Below, piece by piece: positions 37,496-46,540 of a stretch of DNA of 64,000 nucleotides (the first letter of the stretch is position 1; the number at the start of each line of letters is the position of its first letter). Below the pieces are notes generated by a model, which was not told where the DNA came from, made no database searches, and saw nothing but the letters and a program-made list of their open reading frames with translations. The DNA is from Pseudosporangium ferrugineum (GTDB lineage: Bacteria; Actinomycetota; Actinomycetes; Mycobacteriales; Micromonosporaceae): NCBI RefSeq assembly GCF_003002065.1, contig NZ_PVZG01000005.1, positions 310,001 through 374,000 on the forward strand, written 5' to 3'. Made by a program: the position numbers and the translations under genes.

Positions 37496-38380
37496 GTGCC
37501 GGACCTCGACCTTCTTCGATCAACGCTGCGCGACCAGTGGCATCTCGTGCCGACCGGGATCGCGCCGCTGCCGGGCGGCCTGCTGTCGCACGGCTGGGAC
37601 ATCACCGCGGGCGGGGAGCGCTTCGTCGCCCGGCTCGCCGAGCCGGCCGCCCGGCAGCCGGTGGAGGCGGGCCTCGTCGCCGCCGAGCACCTGCGCGGCC
37701 GCGGCATCGAGGCCGGCCGCCCGGTACGGACGCTGGCCGGCGGCCTGACCGCGGAGACGCCGGGCGGGGCGATGGCGGTGCTGCGCCGTACGCCCGGCCG
37801 CACCCTCGACGGCCGCGACCCGGTGGACCAGCAGTTCTGGGGAGACCGGCTGGGCGCGGTGCACCGGGCGCTGCAGACGTTCACCCACCCGGGGCTGCGC
37901 CGCGGGAACCCGCTCGACCCGGACGCGCCGCACCTGGGCGCCGAGCCGTGGCTGCGGGAGGCGGTGGCCGGCGCGGCGACGGCCGCGACCCGGCTCACGG
38001 TCACCGACCGGCTCACGTACGGGGTGCTGCACGGCGACCCGGCGCCCGAGGTCTTCCTGGTCGACCCGGCGACCGGCCGCGCGGGCCTGCTGGACTGCGG
38101 CGCCGGCGGCACCGGCCCGCTGCTCTACGACGTGGCCGCCGCGGTGATCTACGCGGGCGGCCCGGACACCGCCGCCGAACTGCTGGACGGCTACCTGGCC
38201 GCCGGCCCGGTCGACGAGGACGAGCTGCACGCCGCCCTGCCGGTGATGCTGCGCCTGCGCTGGGCGGTCCACGCCGACCGGGCGGCCCGGCGGCTGGCCG
38301 CCGGCGAGGGCGGCGAGGGCGACGGCGAGGTGCTGCGGCGCGCGCGGGCCGCCCTGGCCGCGGCGCCGGAGCCGCGGTAG
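37496..38380 (+). CDS. Aminoglycoside phosphotransferase-fold kinase
   Basis: A 294-aa small-molecule kinase of the APH/homoserine-kinase fold. Start GTG 37496, with no Shine-Dalgarno and a promoter placed for leaderless transcription. The N-lobe shows HGWDITAGGERFVARLAEPA. The catalytic loop is YGVLHGDPAPEVFLVDPATG and the metal-binding segment AGLLDCGAGGTGPLLYDVAA. In active APH enzymes the loop is HGD-x4-N; here Glu replaces that Asn, and the D-F/W-G is LDCG. The protein may therefore act on a different substrate or be weak. No resistance context is present. It is followed after 13 bp by RNase AS, so the two could share a message. Confidence 0.75.
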   Translation: MPDLDLLRSTLRDQWHLVPTGIAPLPGGLLSHGWDITAGGERFVARLAEPAARQPVEAGLVAAEHLRGRGIEAGRPVRTLAGGLTAETPGGAMAVLRRTPGRTLDGRDPVDQQFWGDRLGAVHRALQTFTHPGLRRGNPLDPDAPHLGAEPWLREAVAGAATAATRLTVTDRLTYGVLHGDPAPEVFLVDPATGRAGLLDCGAGGTGPLLYDVAAAVIYAGGPDTAAELLDGYLAAGPVDEDELHAALPVMLRLRWAVHADRAARRLAAGEGGEGDGEVLRRARAALAAAPEPR

Positions 38381-38396
38381 GCAAGGATGGACGGTG

Positions 38397-38900
38397 ATGG
38401 TCTACCGCTATTTCTACGACTGCGAGTTCATCGAGGACGGCCGCACGGTCGACCTCGTGTCCATCGGCATGGTCGACGAGCACGGCCGCGAGTTCTACGC
38501 GGTCTCCACCCAGTTCGACGACTCCCGGGCCGTGCCCTGGGTGCGCCGCAACGTGCTGGACAAGCTGCCCTCCCCGGCCGACCCGGCGTGGCGTTCCCGC
38601 GAGCGCATCCGCGACGACCTGCACGCGTTCCTGGTCGAGCCGCTGCGAGGCCGCGACGAGCAGATGGAGCTCTGGGCCTGGTACGCGGCGTACGACCACG
38701 TCGCCCTGGCCCAGCTGTGGGGCGCGATGCCGGCCCTGCCCCGGGAGATCCCGCGCTTCACCAAGGATCTCCGGCAGCGCTGGGACGACCTGGGCCGCCC
38801 GCCGCTGCCCACCGCGCAGGGCCGCCATGACGCGCTGGTCGACGCCAAGCACAACCTCGCCCGCTGGAACGCCATGGAGCGGCACTCCCGGCAGGCCTGA
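38397..38900 (+). CDS. Polyadenylate-specific 3'-exoribonuclease AS
   Basis: A 167-aa 3'-5' RNase of the DEDD group, homologue of M. tuberculosis Rv2179c, which removes poly(A) tails. The first acidic strand is YRYFYDCEFIEDGRTVDLVS, with the Asp-x-Glu metal pair. Middle stretches are REFYAVSTQFDDSRAVPWV and LWAWYAAYDHVALAQLWGAM, and the C-terminal pair is HDALVDAKHNLARWNAMER. All four acidic residues plus the His are present. The start is ATG 38397 (a GTG directly before is possible); AAGGA lies 9 bases upstream. Length fits the family. In the mycobacterial locus it is also close to the DAHP synthase. Confidence 0.92.
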   Translation: MVYRYFYDCEFIEDGRTVDLVSIGMVDEHGREFYAVSTQFDDSRAVPWVRRNVLDKLPSPADPAWRSRERIRDDLHAFLVEPLRGRDEQMELWAWYAAYDHVALAQLWGAMPALPREIPRFTKDLRQRWDDLGRPPLPTAQGRHDALVDAKHNLARWNAMERHSRQA

Positions 38901-38903
38901 CGG

Positions 38904-39314
38904 CTACTTCTTCCGGCCCTTGGCGGCGGCCTTGCGGGTGGCCTTCGCGTTGGCTTTGTCGATGGCGTCCACGAGCTCGGACTTCTTCATCTTCGACCGG
39001 CCGCTGATGTCCAGGCGCTTGGCGAGCTTCAGCAGGTGCTCCTTGCCGGCGTTGGCGTCGACGCCGCCCTTGGTGGCCGCCTTCGTGTCCCGGCCGCCGG
39101 CCGCCTTGGCGTCGCTGGGGCCCTTCTTCGCCTTGGGCTCCCAGTGATCGCCGACCTTCTCGAACGAGTGCTTCACCGCGGCCAGGGCGGTCCGGTGCGC
39201 CCGCTCGCCCTCGCCGTACTCTTCGACCGCGGCGTCGTGCGCCTTGACGTACGTGTTCTGTGCCTTCTTCGGCGACCGCTTGAGCGTGCCGGGCAGGTCC
39301 TCTCGGGCCGGCAT
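38904..39314 (-). CDS. ChaB family protein with Rho-N/SAP-like C-terminus
   Basis: A 136-aa basic protein. Residues 1-70 are a ChaB domain (MPAREDLPGTLKRSPKKAQN, TYVKAHDAAVEEYGEGERAH, ALAAVKHSFEKVGDHWEPK). A Lys/Ala/Gly linker follows. The C-terminal 45 residues (HLLKLAKRLDISGRSKMKKS then ELVDAIDKAN) fit a Rho-N/SAP-like helix pair with a Lys/Ala tail, so DNA or RNA binding is probable. Start ATG 39314; no strong Shine-Dalgarno. ChaB was named from E. coli cation-transport work, but actinobacterial copies are stand-alone nucleoid or stress proteins of unknown role. It is convergent with RNase AS, 3 bp apart. Confidence 0.83.
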   Translation of the reverse strand: MPAREDLPGTLKRSPKKAQNTYVKAHDAAVEEYGEGERAHRTALAAVKHSFEKVGDHWEPKAKKGPSDAKAAGGRDTKAATKGGVDANAGKEHLLKLAKRLDISGRSKMKKSELVDAIDKANAKATRKAAAKGRKK

Positions 39315-39367
39315 GGCGATCCTCCTCACGTCGGTGACCCGATCTCCGTGCCCGGTCCCCGAGGGGC

Positions 39368-40093
39368 TCAAACGCCGGGTGAGCGGGACGCCTCCGGCGC
39401 CGGCGCGGGGGTGGGCGCCACGACCGCCGTCTTCAGCGAGGAGGCGTAGACGTCGACGTACTCGCGGCCGGTCAGGGTCATCAGCTCGTACATGATCTCG
39501 TCGGTGACGGCGCGCTCGACGAAGCGGTCGCCGAGCTTGTCGGCGTACCGGGAGAAGTCGAGGGGTGCGCCGAAGCGCATCCGGACCCGCTTGATCGAGG
39601 GGATCAGCCTGCCGGTCGGCTGGATCTCGTCGGTGTTGAGCAGGGCGACCGGCACGACCGGGGCGCCGCTCTCCAGGGCGAGCCGGGCGACGCCGGTCTT
39701 GCCGCGGTAGAGCCGGCCGTCCGGGGAGCGGGTGCCCTCGGGGTAGATCCCGGCGATGTTGCCGGAGCGGAGCACGCGCAACTGCGTGTCGAGAGCCGCG
39801 CGGGCCGCTTTGCCGCCGGAACGGTCCACCGGGATGGTGCCGGTGCTGACGAAGAACTGGCGCATCAGCCAGCCCTTGATCCCCTTCCCGGTGAAGTACT
39901 CCGCTTTGGCGACGAATGTCACCCTCCGCTTCACGAGCAGGGGTGTGAAGATCGAGTCCGAGAACGAGAGGTGGTTGCAGGCGAGGATCACCGGCCCCGC
40001 CGCCGGGACATGGTGCAAGCCCTCCACATCGGGGCGGAAGAGGCATTTCAGGACGGGTCCGAGGACCACGTACTTCAACAGCCAGTAGAACAC
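39368..40093 (-). CDS. 1-acyl-sn-glycerol-3-phosphate acyltransferase (PlsC family)
   Basis: A 241-aa membrane-associated acyltransferase of phospholipid synthesis, which adds the second acyl chain to lysophosphatidic acid. The catalytic NHLSFSD (H-x4-D) box, IPVDRSGGKAAR, the substrate motif IYPEGTRSPDGRLYRGKTG and VVPVALLNTDEIQP are in family order. The N-terminus starts FYWLLKYVVLGPVLKCLFRP, an anchor helix. Start GTG 40093 with AAAGGA 7 bases upstream; the upstream ATG at 40177 has no support. The C-terminal tail is Pro/Ala-rich. The gene is homologous in place to Rv2182c of M. tuberculosis. Confidence 0.9.
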   Translation of the reverse strand: MFYWLLKYVVLGPVLKCLFRPDVEGLHHVPAAGPVILACNHLSFSDSIFTPLLVKRRVTFVAKAEYFTGKGIKGWLMRQFFVSTGTIPVDRSGGKAARAALDTQLRVLRSGNIAGIYPEGTRSPDGRLYRGKTGVARLALESGAPVVPVALLNTDEIQPTGRLIPSIKRVRMRFGAPLDFSRYADKLGDRFVERAVTDEIMYELMTLTGREYVDVYASSLKTAVVAPTPAPAPEASRSPGV

Positions 40094-40240
40094 TGACGTC
40101 CTTTCCCGCGCGCTCGGGTCCGTAGGGCAGGGAAAGCGTACGAAGCGGGAGCGGCACGCCACAACGCACTCCCGCAAGCGGTACCTGTCGTGTCACCATT
40201 CAAGGCACGCGCGAGCAGCGCGGGGCGAGGAGTGTGCAGG

Positions 40241-41083
40241 GTGTCTGCGGGTGGCGCCCGTCGCGGGCGGCGGGACAACGGACTCGACGCGGCCGATTAC
40301 GCGGCCGCGGGCGACGTGGATCCGCGTGTCGGCGAGCATCTGCTCGACGTCCTGGCGGCCGGCGGCATCGCCGCATATCTACAGCCCTCGGCCGATCTCA
40401 ACCCGATCCTGCGGGCGACCACGTTCCCGGCCCGCCCGACCGACCGGCTCTACGTCGACCGCACCCACCTCGCCACCGCCCGCGAGCACCTGCACAAGCT
40501 GACCGGCGGCACCGGCCCGTTCCCGCCCGCCGCGCAGCCGGAGTCCCGGGAGGGCCGCAACCAGAGCGACGTGGACGCGGAATGGGCGAAGATCGTCGCC
40601 GGCTTCCACACCGCCGTCGACCCGACCGCGCCGCCGTGGCCCGCGGCCGAGGGCATCGACGCGACCCGCGCCCCCGAGCTGCCGAAGCCGGGGCCGGAGC
40701 CGCAGCCGGGCGACAAGCTCACCTCGGCCGCCGACTTCACCGGCATCCAGCTCAACCGCCGCCGCACCGACCGGGTGGACGAGCCGTCGATGCTGGACGG
40801 GCTGGACACCTTCGGCACCGGGCTCGGCGACGACGAGGACGACGAGCGGTACGTCCCCCCGCCCCCGCCGCCGCTCCCGCACATCTCCAAGTACGCGATC
40901 GCCGGCGTCCTCGGCGTGGTGCTCGGCTTCGTGCTCTTCCTCTTCCCGTGGCTGCTCCCGATCGAGCGCAACTACGTGACGCTGATCGGCTTCACGGCGA
41001 TCGTGGCGGGCGCCGTCACGCTGGTCTGGCGGCTGCGTTCCGGTGATGACGACGACGAGTTCGACGACGGCGCGGTCGTCTGA
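40241..41083 (+). CDS. Hypothetical protein with C-terminal two-helix membrane anchor (DUF308-like)
   Basis: A 280-aa protein, start GTG 40241 with GAGGAG 8 bases before (a GTG at 40190 adds 17 residues). Residues 10-95 form a compact domain (DAADYAAAGDVDPRVGEHLL, LAAGGIAAYLQPSADLNPIL, PTDRLYVDRTHLATAREHLH) that resembles a conserved DUF308-named actinobacterial family. A long acidic, Pro-rich linker then leads to two membrane helices (YAIAGVLGVVLGFVLFLFPW and YVTLIGFTAIVAGAVTLVWR) and a very acidic tail (SGDDDDEFDDGAVV). No enzyme motif is seen. It stands between the divergent acyltransferase gene and the otsA gene. The function is unknown. Confidence 0.6.
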   Translation: MSAGGARRGRRDNGLDAADYAAAGDVDPRVGEHLLDVLAAGGIAAYLQPSADLNPILRATTFPARPTDRLYVDRTHLATAREHLHKLTGGTGPFPPAAQPESREGRNQSDVDAEWAKIVAGFHTAVDPTAPPWPAAEGIDATRAPELPKPGPEPQPGDKLTSAADFTGIQLNRRRTDRVDEPSMLDGLDTFGTGLGDDEDDERYVPPPPPPLPHISKYAIAGVLGVVLGFVLFLFPWLLPIERNYVTLIGFTAIVAGAVTLVWRLRSGDDDDEFDDGAVV

Positions 41084-41115
41084 CCGCCCCAAAATATGAC
41101 ATAGACCACCGCCAT

Positions 41116-41144
41116 TGTTTCGCTCGGTAGTCATCCACTAACCT
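41116..41144 (+). promoter_or_regulatory. Promoter TTGTTT-N17-TAACCT for otsA
   Basis: TTGTTT (41116-41121) and TAACCT (41139-41144) with a 17-bp spacer. The ATG of otsA starts 8 bases after the -10, so the message is leaderless or nearly so. Confidence 0.5.
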
Positions 41145-41151
41145 CTCGTGG

Positions 41152-42567
41152 ATGCGCCAGAGCTCGCTCGTGGTCGTCGCCAACCGCCTCCCCCTGGACG
41201 ACAGTGCCGCGCCGGACGGGGCCTGCGAATGGCGGCGCAGCCCCGGCGGCCTCGCCAGCGCCCTGCACGCCATCCTCCAGCAGACCCCGGCGACCTGGGT
41301 CGGCTGGGGCGGGGGGATCGGCGCCGCGCCCGCCCTCCCCGACATCGGCAGCCTGCGCCTGCGCCCGGTCGCACTGTCCGAGAAGGAGGTCCGCGGCTAC
41401 TACGAGGGCTTCGCCAACTCGACGCTCTGGCCGCTCTACCACGACGCGGTCGAACAGCCCGTCTTCGACCGCGGCTGGTGGGAGACCTACCGGGACACGA
41501 ACCGCCGCTTCGCCGAGGCCGCCGCCGAGGTGGTCGAGCCCGGCGGCGCCGTCTGGGTGCAGGACTACCACCTCCAGCTGGTCCCGGACCTGCTGCGCGA
41601 GCTCCGGCCGGACGTGCTGATCGGCTTCTTCCTGCACGTGCCGTTCCCGCCGCCCGAGCTGTTCATGCAACTCCCCCGGCGCAGCGAGCTGCTGCGCGGC
41701 ATGCTCGGCGCCGACCTCGTCGGCTTCCAGCGCCCGCAGGCCGCCCACAACGTCGCCCAGCTCGCGGTGAAACTGCTCGGCGCGCAGGTCACCGCGAACG
41801 ACCAGATCACCCTCGACGGCCGTACGGTGCGCACCGGCGCGTTCCCCGTCTCCATCGACGTGGCCGAGATGCAGGCGCTGGCCGCCCGCCCCGACGTGCG
41901 CGACCACGCCCAGCAGCTCCGCGCCGACCTGGGCCGGCCCCGGCGGGTGCTGCTCAGCGTCGACCGGCTCGACTACACCAAGGGCATCGAGCACCGGCTG
42001 ACGGCGTACAGCGAGCTGCTGCGCGACGGCCGGGTGAAGGTGCGCGACACGGTGATGGTGCAGGTGGCGGTGCCGAGCCGGGAACGGGTCGACAGCTACC
42101 GGGTGCTGCGCGACCGGATCGAGGGCGAGGTCGGGCGGATCAACGGCGAGTACGGCCGCGTCGGCGAGACCGCCATCCACTACCTCAACCAGCCGTTCGA
42201 CCGCGCCGACCTGGCCGCGCTCTACCAGACCGCGGACGTGATGGTGGTGACCCCGCTGCGCGACGGCATGAACCTGGTCGCCAAGGAGTACGTGGCCGCC
42301 CGCGCCGACGCCTCCGGCGCCCTGGTGCTCAGCGAGTTCGCCGGGGCCGCGGCCGAGTTCGAGGACGCCTTCCTGGTCAACCCGCACGACGTCGACGGGC
42401 TCAAGGACACGCTGCTGCTCGCGATGGAGGCGGACCCGGCGAACCTGGCCCGGCGGATGGCCGCCATGCGGGACCACCTGACCCGCCACGACATCGTGGC
42501 GTGGGCGCGGGCCTACCTGACCGCGCTGGACGGCACCGGCCGGGTGGCCGCGGGGCTGCGCCGCTGA
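41152..42567 (+). CDS. otsA: Trehalose-6-phosphate synthase
   Basis: GT20 enzyme joining UDP-glucose (or another NDP-glucose) and glucose-6-phosphate, 471 aa. It opens [12 protein letters not shown], then [17 protein letters not shown], the catalytic [59 protein letters not shown], and the C-terminal [20 protein letters not shown], all diagnostic of OtsA. The phosphatase otsB is not next to it in this window. A trehalose role in osmotic or desiccation tolerance is general knowledge of the family. It converges on the large membrane protein gene, 16 bp away. Confidence 0.94.
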   Translation: MRQSSLVVVANRLPLDDSAAPDGACEWRRSPGGLASALHAILQQTPATWVGWGGGIGAAPALPDIGSLRLRPVALSEKEVRGYYEGFANSTLWPLYHDAVEQPVFDRGWWETYRDTNRRFAEAAAEVVEPGGAVWVQDYHLQLVPDLLRELRPDVLIGFFLHVPFPPPELFMQLPRRSELLRGMLGADLVGFQRPQAAHNVAQLAVKLLGAQVTANDQITLDGRTVRTGAFPVSIDVAEMQALAARPDVRDHAQQLRADLGRPRRVLLSVDRLDYTKGIEHRLTAYSELLRDGRVKVRDTVMVQVAVPSRERVDSYRVLRDRIEGEVGRINGEYGRVGETAIHYLNQPFDRADLAALYQTADVMVVTPLRDGMNLVAKEYVAARADASGALVLSEFAGAAAEFEDAFLVNPHDVDGLKDTLLLAMEADPANLARRMAAMRDHLTRHDIVAWARAYLTALDGTGRVAAGLRR

Positions 42568-42583
42568 CCACCCGCGGGCCGGC

Positions 42584-44335
42584 TCAGGGGGTGGGGACCC
42601 AGACCCAGACGTCCCGGTCCTGCTTCGCCGGGCCGTACACCTGCTCGACGAGCTTGCGCAGCGGCTCCTGGAAGGGGTCCGCGCGCATCACCAGCACGGC
42701 ACCGCTCCAGTGCGCCACGTCGGCGCGGACGGCCGCCCGGTCGGCCTCGGTCAGCACGGGCACGGTCCCGGACTTCGCCGTCTCGTGCACCAGCCGGGTC
42801 AGCGTGCCGGTCTGCGCCGGGCCCATCTTCCCGTGGCCGTCCAGGCTCGGGCCGAGGAAGTAGCCCTCGGGCACCGCGAACTCGTGCAGCGCCGTCGCGC
42901 TCCAGCCCAGCTCCTCGCGGCCGCGCCAGTCGTCCGGCAGCGGCACCGGCACCAGGGTGTGGCCGGGGGTCACGTACGGCCGCCAGGCGCCCGACGTGAT
43001 GAACTCCGGCGCCGGCCGCTCCGGCACCGTCGGCACCGGGGTGGGGATGATCGGCAGCAGCGCGGCGGCGATCGCCACCTGGCCGTACGGGCGGCGCATC
43101 CGCTCCCAGCCGAGGGCGATCAGCACCACGATCGCGCCGATCACCACGAAGGTCAGCCGGCTGGGCATGAGCAGCCCGAAGACCGGCATCTTCTTCGGCA
43201 TCATGGCGAGCGGGCCGGGCGTGTCGGTGACCAGGCCACCGATGCGCAGGATCGGGCCGAGCGAGAGGAAGCCGACCACGACGGCGGTGACCGCGGCGAC
43301 CCGCGCGATGATCGACTGCCGCCACAGCAGGACGCCGAGCGCCAGCGCGAGCAGGGTCAGCGGCCAGCCGAAGTAGCTGTTCTGCTCGGTGCGCCCGACG
43401 GTCGCCTCGGACGCCGGGGTGCCGGCGAGCGTGTCCCGGGCGAAGGTCAGGTACGCGAGCGGGTCCTCACCCCAGTCGGTGAAGTACGGCATGCTCGAGA
43501 ACGACATCGGCCCGTGGAACTGGAACCAGATCGGGTACGCGCACAGCACCCCCGCCACGACCGCGGTGACCCCGAGCGCCCGCAGGAACGCCCCCGCCCG
43601 CGCCCGCGCTGCCGCCGGGCGCATCGCCAGGTACGCGATCGTCAGCACGAGGCTGCCGACGGCCGTGATGAGCAGCAACTCCTCGTTGATGAACAGCTGG
43701 TAGGTGACGAGCGCGCCGAGGATCAGCCCGTCGCGCCGCCAGCGGCCGTCGATGCCGAGCCGGGCCACCCGCGCCACGATCAGCGGCAGCGCGAAGTTCG
43801 AGACGAAGTTCGGCTGGCCGTTCGCGTGGTGGATGATGCCCGGGGCGAAGCCCGCGAACGCGCCGGCCACGAACGCCGCCGCCCGCGACTTCACCAGGTA
43901 CCGCTGGAGCACCCAGTACGCGCTGAACGCGGTGGCGGCGCAGGCCCCGACCATCCAGATGAAGTAGCCGATCGCCGGCCCGAGCAGCATCGTCACCGGC
44001 GCCATCGGCAGGGTCACGCCCAGCACCGACGTGTTCGCCATCATGTTCACGCCGTCCGGCGCGTTCTGCTGGGTGGAGAACAGCGGGTTGCTCAGATGCC
44101 GCACCGAGTACGCACCGTGCGACAGGAGCCACTGGAACCACGTGTTGTCGCCGGACAGGTGCGAGGAGATGCGCCCGGCGGGGTCGACGGCGTACTTGCC
44201 CATCACCAGCACGCCGAGTCCGAGGTACACGACCGCCGCCGCGGCGTGCGGGCGGACGCGGCGCCATCGCGACGGAGCCGGCACGGAGACCTCCCCTGCC
44301 GGGCGCGCGGGCGCGGATGTGAGCGAGTCGACCAT
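42584..44335 (-). CDS. Large polytopic membrane protein, GT-C-glycosyltransferase-like
   Basis: A 583-aa membrane protein with about 11 helices and no assigned family. After a short soluble start come AAAVVYLGLGVLVMGKYAVD and a luminal-type loop ISSHLSGDNTWFQWLLSHGA, whose Asp/His pattern is like the first loop of GT-C transferases. Then come alternating helices, for example SRAAAFVAGAFAGFAPGIIH HANGQ (split here), and a soluble C-terminal domain of about 150 aa (PGHTLVPVPLPDDWRGREEL, WVWVPTP at the end). Such proteins in actinomycetes are often linked to cell-envelope sugar transfer. No substrate can be named. It converges on otsA. Confidence 0.6.
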   Translation of the reverse strand: MVDSLTSAPARPAGEVSVPAPSRWRRVRPHAAAAVVYLGLGVLVMGKYAVDPAGRISSHLSGDNTWFQWLLSHGAYSVRHLSNPLFSTQQNAPDGVNMMANTSVLGVTLPMAPVTMLLGPAIGYFIWMVGACAATAFSAYWVLQRYLVKSRAAAFVAGAFAGFAPGIIHHANGQPNFVSNFALPLIVARVARLGIDGRWRRDGLILGALVTYQLFINEELLLITAVGSLVLTIAYLAMRPAAARARAGAFLRALGVTAVVAGVLCAYPIWFQFHGPMSFSSMPYFTDWGEDPLAYLTFARDTLAGTPASEATVGRTEQNSYFGWPLTLLALALGVLLWRQSIIARVAAVTAVVVGFLSLGPILRIGGLVTDTPGPLAMMPKKMPVFGLLMPSRLTFVVIGAIVVLIALGWERMRRPYGQVAIAAALLPIIPTPVPTVPERPAPEFITSGAWRPYVTPGHTLVPVPLPDDWRGREELGWSATALHEFAVPEGYFLGPSLDGHGKMGPAQTGTLTRLVHETAKSGTVPVLTEADRAAVRADVAHWSGAVLVMRADPFQEPLRKLVEQVYGPAKQDRDVWVWVPTP

Positions 44336-44383
44336 GACCGAGGACCGTACGGGCGCCAGGATAAGGCGTGGGTAAAGGGGGGT

Positions 44384-45160
44384 CTACCCGGCGAGTTCCT
44401 TGACCAGCCAGTCGAGGATGGCGTCGATCGGCTCCTGCCAGCCCGGCTCGAGCATCAGATCGTGGCCCATGCCGGGGAACAGCAGCGGCGCGCCGCCGAA
44501 GCGGGCCGCCGCACGGTCGAGCGCCTTGCGGGTCACGATCCGGTCGTCCGGGCTGCCCACCACCAGGGCCGGCGGCGCCCCCACCGGGTCGGCCGGCCCG
44601 GGCGCCGTCAGCAGCGAGCGGTAGACGGCCGAGGGCGCCCGCGTCAGCCGTTCGACGTACGCGTCCGCACCCGGCGGATCGCCGGCGAACAACTGCCTGC
44701 GGCTGAGCCTCAGGCCGCCGCCGAAGAACGCGGGGAGGGTGCCCAGCGGGTTGGTCCGCAGCGCCGCCCCGAGCGCCGCCCGGCCGTGCAGCACCGGCGC
44801 GGCCAGCACCGCGGCCCGGGCCGGATACCGCGCGAGCGCGTGCGCGACGACGAGCGCGCCGACGCCGTGGCCGACCAGCACGGCCTGGCGGGGCAGCCCG
44901 GCGGCCACCTGCACGACGTCGTGCGCGTACGCGCGCAGCGACCCCTGCTCGCGGGGGCTGAGGGCGTACGCGGCGAACCCGCGCGAGGCGACGTGCCCGA
45001 GCCAGTGCTCCCGGAACGCCCAGGCGCCGTGGCCCAGCCCCGGCACGAACAGCAGCGGAGGCTGGCCGTCGTCGGGGTGCGGCAGGGCGCTCAGCACCTC
45101 CCGGCGTACGGAAGGAACGGGGTCGGTCCAGTCCTTGAACCGCACCAACTCCAGCTTCAT
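44384..45160 (-). CDS. Alpha/beta-hydrolase fold protein without the serine nucleophile
   Basis: A 258-aa alpha/beta-hydrolase. Start ATG 45160 overlaps the monooxygenase stop (ATGA). The oxyanion strand is LLFVPGLGHGAWAFREHWLG; the acid Asp fits PALVVGSPDDRIV and the His fits FPGMGHDLML. At the nucleophile elbow it reads VLVGHGVGALVV, where active enzymes have G-H-S-x-G. Gly replaces the catalytic Ser, so ordinary ester hydrolysis is not expected. It may be a binding protein, a pseudoenzyme or a non-hydrolytic member. It is the last gene of the six-gene minus-strand run and is translationally coupled to the FAD monooxygenase gene. Confidence 0.78.
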   Translation of the reverse strand: MKLELVRFKDWTDPVPSVRREVLSALPHPDDGQPPLLFVPGLGHGAWAFREHWLGHVASRGFAAYALSPREQGSLRAYAHDVVQVAAGLPRQAVLVGHGVGALVVAHALARYPARAAVLAAPVLHGRAALGAALRTNPLGTLPAFFGGGLRLSRRQLFAGDPPGADAYVERLTRAPSAVYRSLLTAPGPADPVGAPPALVVGSPDDRIVTRKALDRAAARFGGAPLLFPGMGHDLMLEPGWQEPIDAILDWLVKELAG

Positions 45161-46500
45161 GCCGGCTCCATCTGCTTCAGAAGGTCCTCGAGGGCGCGCA
45201 GGTAGTTGGTGTGGCTGACCTCGAACCAGTGCCGGGACGACGGTACGACGCGCAGCCGGGTCCACGACCGCAGCGGCCGCGTCGACTCGCGCTGCTGCAC
45301 CGCCACCGCCCGGTCCGGATCGGTGAGGCGCAACCGCAGCCAGCGGGCGACGGCCACGCTCTGCCAGTGGGCGAGCGGCAGCAGCCCGGCGTCGGCCTGC
45401 ACCAGCCCCACCACCGCCAGCGTCGGGTGCCGCCGGGCGAAGGCGTGCAGGTGCAGGTCGGGCTTGCCGTCCTCGTCGATGTCGAGCAGGTCCGGGGCGA
45501 GGAACTCGAAGCGCGGCAGATAGCCGGTGGCGGTGATCACCAGGTCGGGCTCCACGCGGCGGCCGTCGGCGAACTCGGCCGTGGCGCCCTCGAGCCGGAC
45601 GACGTCCGGGACCGGCGTGATCCGCCCGTGGCCCACGTAGTAGACGAGCTGGCTGTTGACGACCGGGTGGCTCTCGTACGGCCGGTGGTCGGGCGCGGGC
45701 AGGCCGAACCGGGTCACGTCGCCGACGGTCAGCCGCACGGCCAGGTGGTAGAGCCACTGCCGCAGCCGCAGCGGCACCCGCTGCTCGAGGAGCTTGTCGT
45801 GGACCTGGTCGGCCGGGCGGCCGAAGACGTACTTCGGGGCGTACCAGTAGCCGCGCCGGGTCGAGTGCCACACCGTGGTGGCCTGCTGCGCCGCCTCGAC
45901 CGCGATGTCGCAGCCGGTGTTGCCGCCGCCCACGACCAGCACCTTCCGGCCGCGCAGCTGCGCCGGGTCCTTGTACGCCGCCGCGTGCATCACCCGCCCC
46001 CGGAACGCCGACGTGTCCACCGACAGCGGCTTCGGCGACCAGTTGTGCCCGTTGGCGACCACGACCGCCGCGTAGCGCTGCACCCGTTCCGCGCCGCCGC
46101 CGGTGCCGCGCGTGGTGACGTCCCAGCGGCCGTCGCCGACCGGGGTCACCGCGACCACCTCGGTGCCGAACCAGATGCTGTCGCGCAGTCCGAAGTGCTC
46201 CGCGTACCGCTCGAGGTAGGCCAGGAGCTGGGTGTGGTGCGGGTAGTCGGGCCAGTCGTCGGGCATCGGGAAGTCCGGCAGCTCGGTCAGCGGGCGCGAC
46301 GTCACCAGGTGGGTGCTCGCGTAGACCGGGCTGCGGTCGTGGCGCCAGTTCCAGGCGCCGCCGACCGACGTCTCCCGCTCGTAGCAGTCGACGGAGAAGC
46401 CCTGCTCGCGCAGGTTCTTGACGGTCACCAGGCCGCTGGCGCCGGCGCCGATCACGCAGACCGCGTCGTGCCGGTCGGCGATGTCAGGGGTGTCGTGCAC
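45157..46500 (-). CDS. Flavin-containing (Baeyer-Villiger-like) monooxygenase
   Basis: A 447-aa FAD/NADPH monooxygenase. The FAD fold is DAVCVIGAGASGLVTVKNLR, and the NADPH fold is KVLVVGGGNTGCDIAVEAAQ. Between them lies the loop FPMPDDWPDYPHHTQLLAYL and the FMO-type stretch VVVANGHNWSPKPLS, with the FxGxxxHxx equivalent in FRGRVMHAAAY. The ATG motif DLVITATGYLPRFEFL closes the domain. Class B FMO signatures are thus present although the FMO loop is adapted. Start GTG 46500. The stop overlaps the alpha/beta-hydrolase start, so the two may form a two-step oxidation and binding pair. The substrate is unknown. Confidence 0.85.
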   Translation of the reverse strand: MHDTPDIADRHDAVCVIGAGASGLVTVKNLREQGFSVDCYERETSVGGAWNWRHDRSPVYASTHLVTSRPLTELPDFPMPDDWPDYPHHTQLLAYLERYAEHFGLRDSIWFGTEVVAVTPVGDGRWDVTTRGTGGGAERVQRYAAVVVANGHNWSPKPLSVDTSAFRGRVMHAAAYKDPAQLRGRKVLVVGGGNTGCDIAVEAAQQATTVWHSTRRGYWYAPKYVFGRPADQVHDKLLEQRVPLRLRQWLYHLAVRLTVGDVTRFGLPAPDHRPYESHPVVNSQLVYYVGHGRITPVPDVVRLEGATAEFADGRRVEPDLVITATGYLPRFEFLAPDLLDIDEDGKPDLHLHAFARRHPTLAVVGLVQADAGLLPLAHWQSVAVARWLRLRLTDPDRAVAVQQRESTRPLRSWTRLRVVPSSRHWFEVSHTNYLRALEDLLKQMEPA

Positions 46501-46540
46501 CGGAGAATCCTCGCAGAACGCGTGGCACGCCCGGAAGGGG

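Noticed and set aside
37496..38380. Phosphotransferase considered as an aminoglycoside resistance gene.
   Set aside because: The catalytic loop is altered (Glu for Asn) and the context is housekeeping; the family covers many metabolic kinases.
44384..46500. Monooxygenase/hydrolase pair considered as a biosynthetic gene cluster.
   Set aside because: No core synthase (PKS, NRPS, terpene) is present and the neighbours are housekeeping genes.
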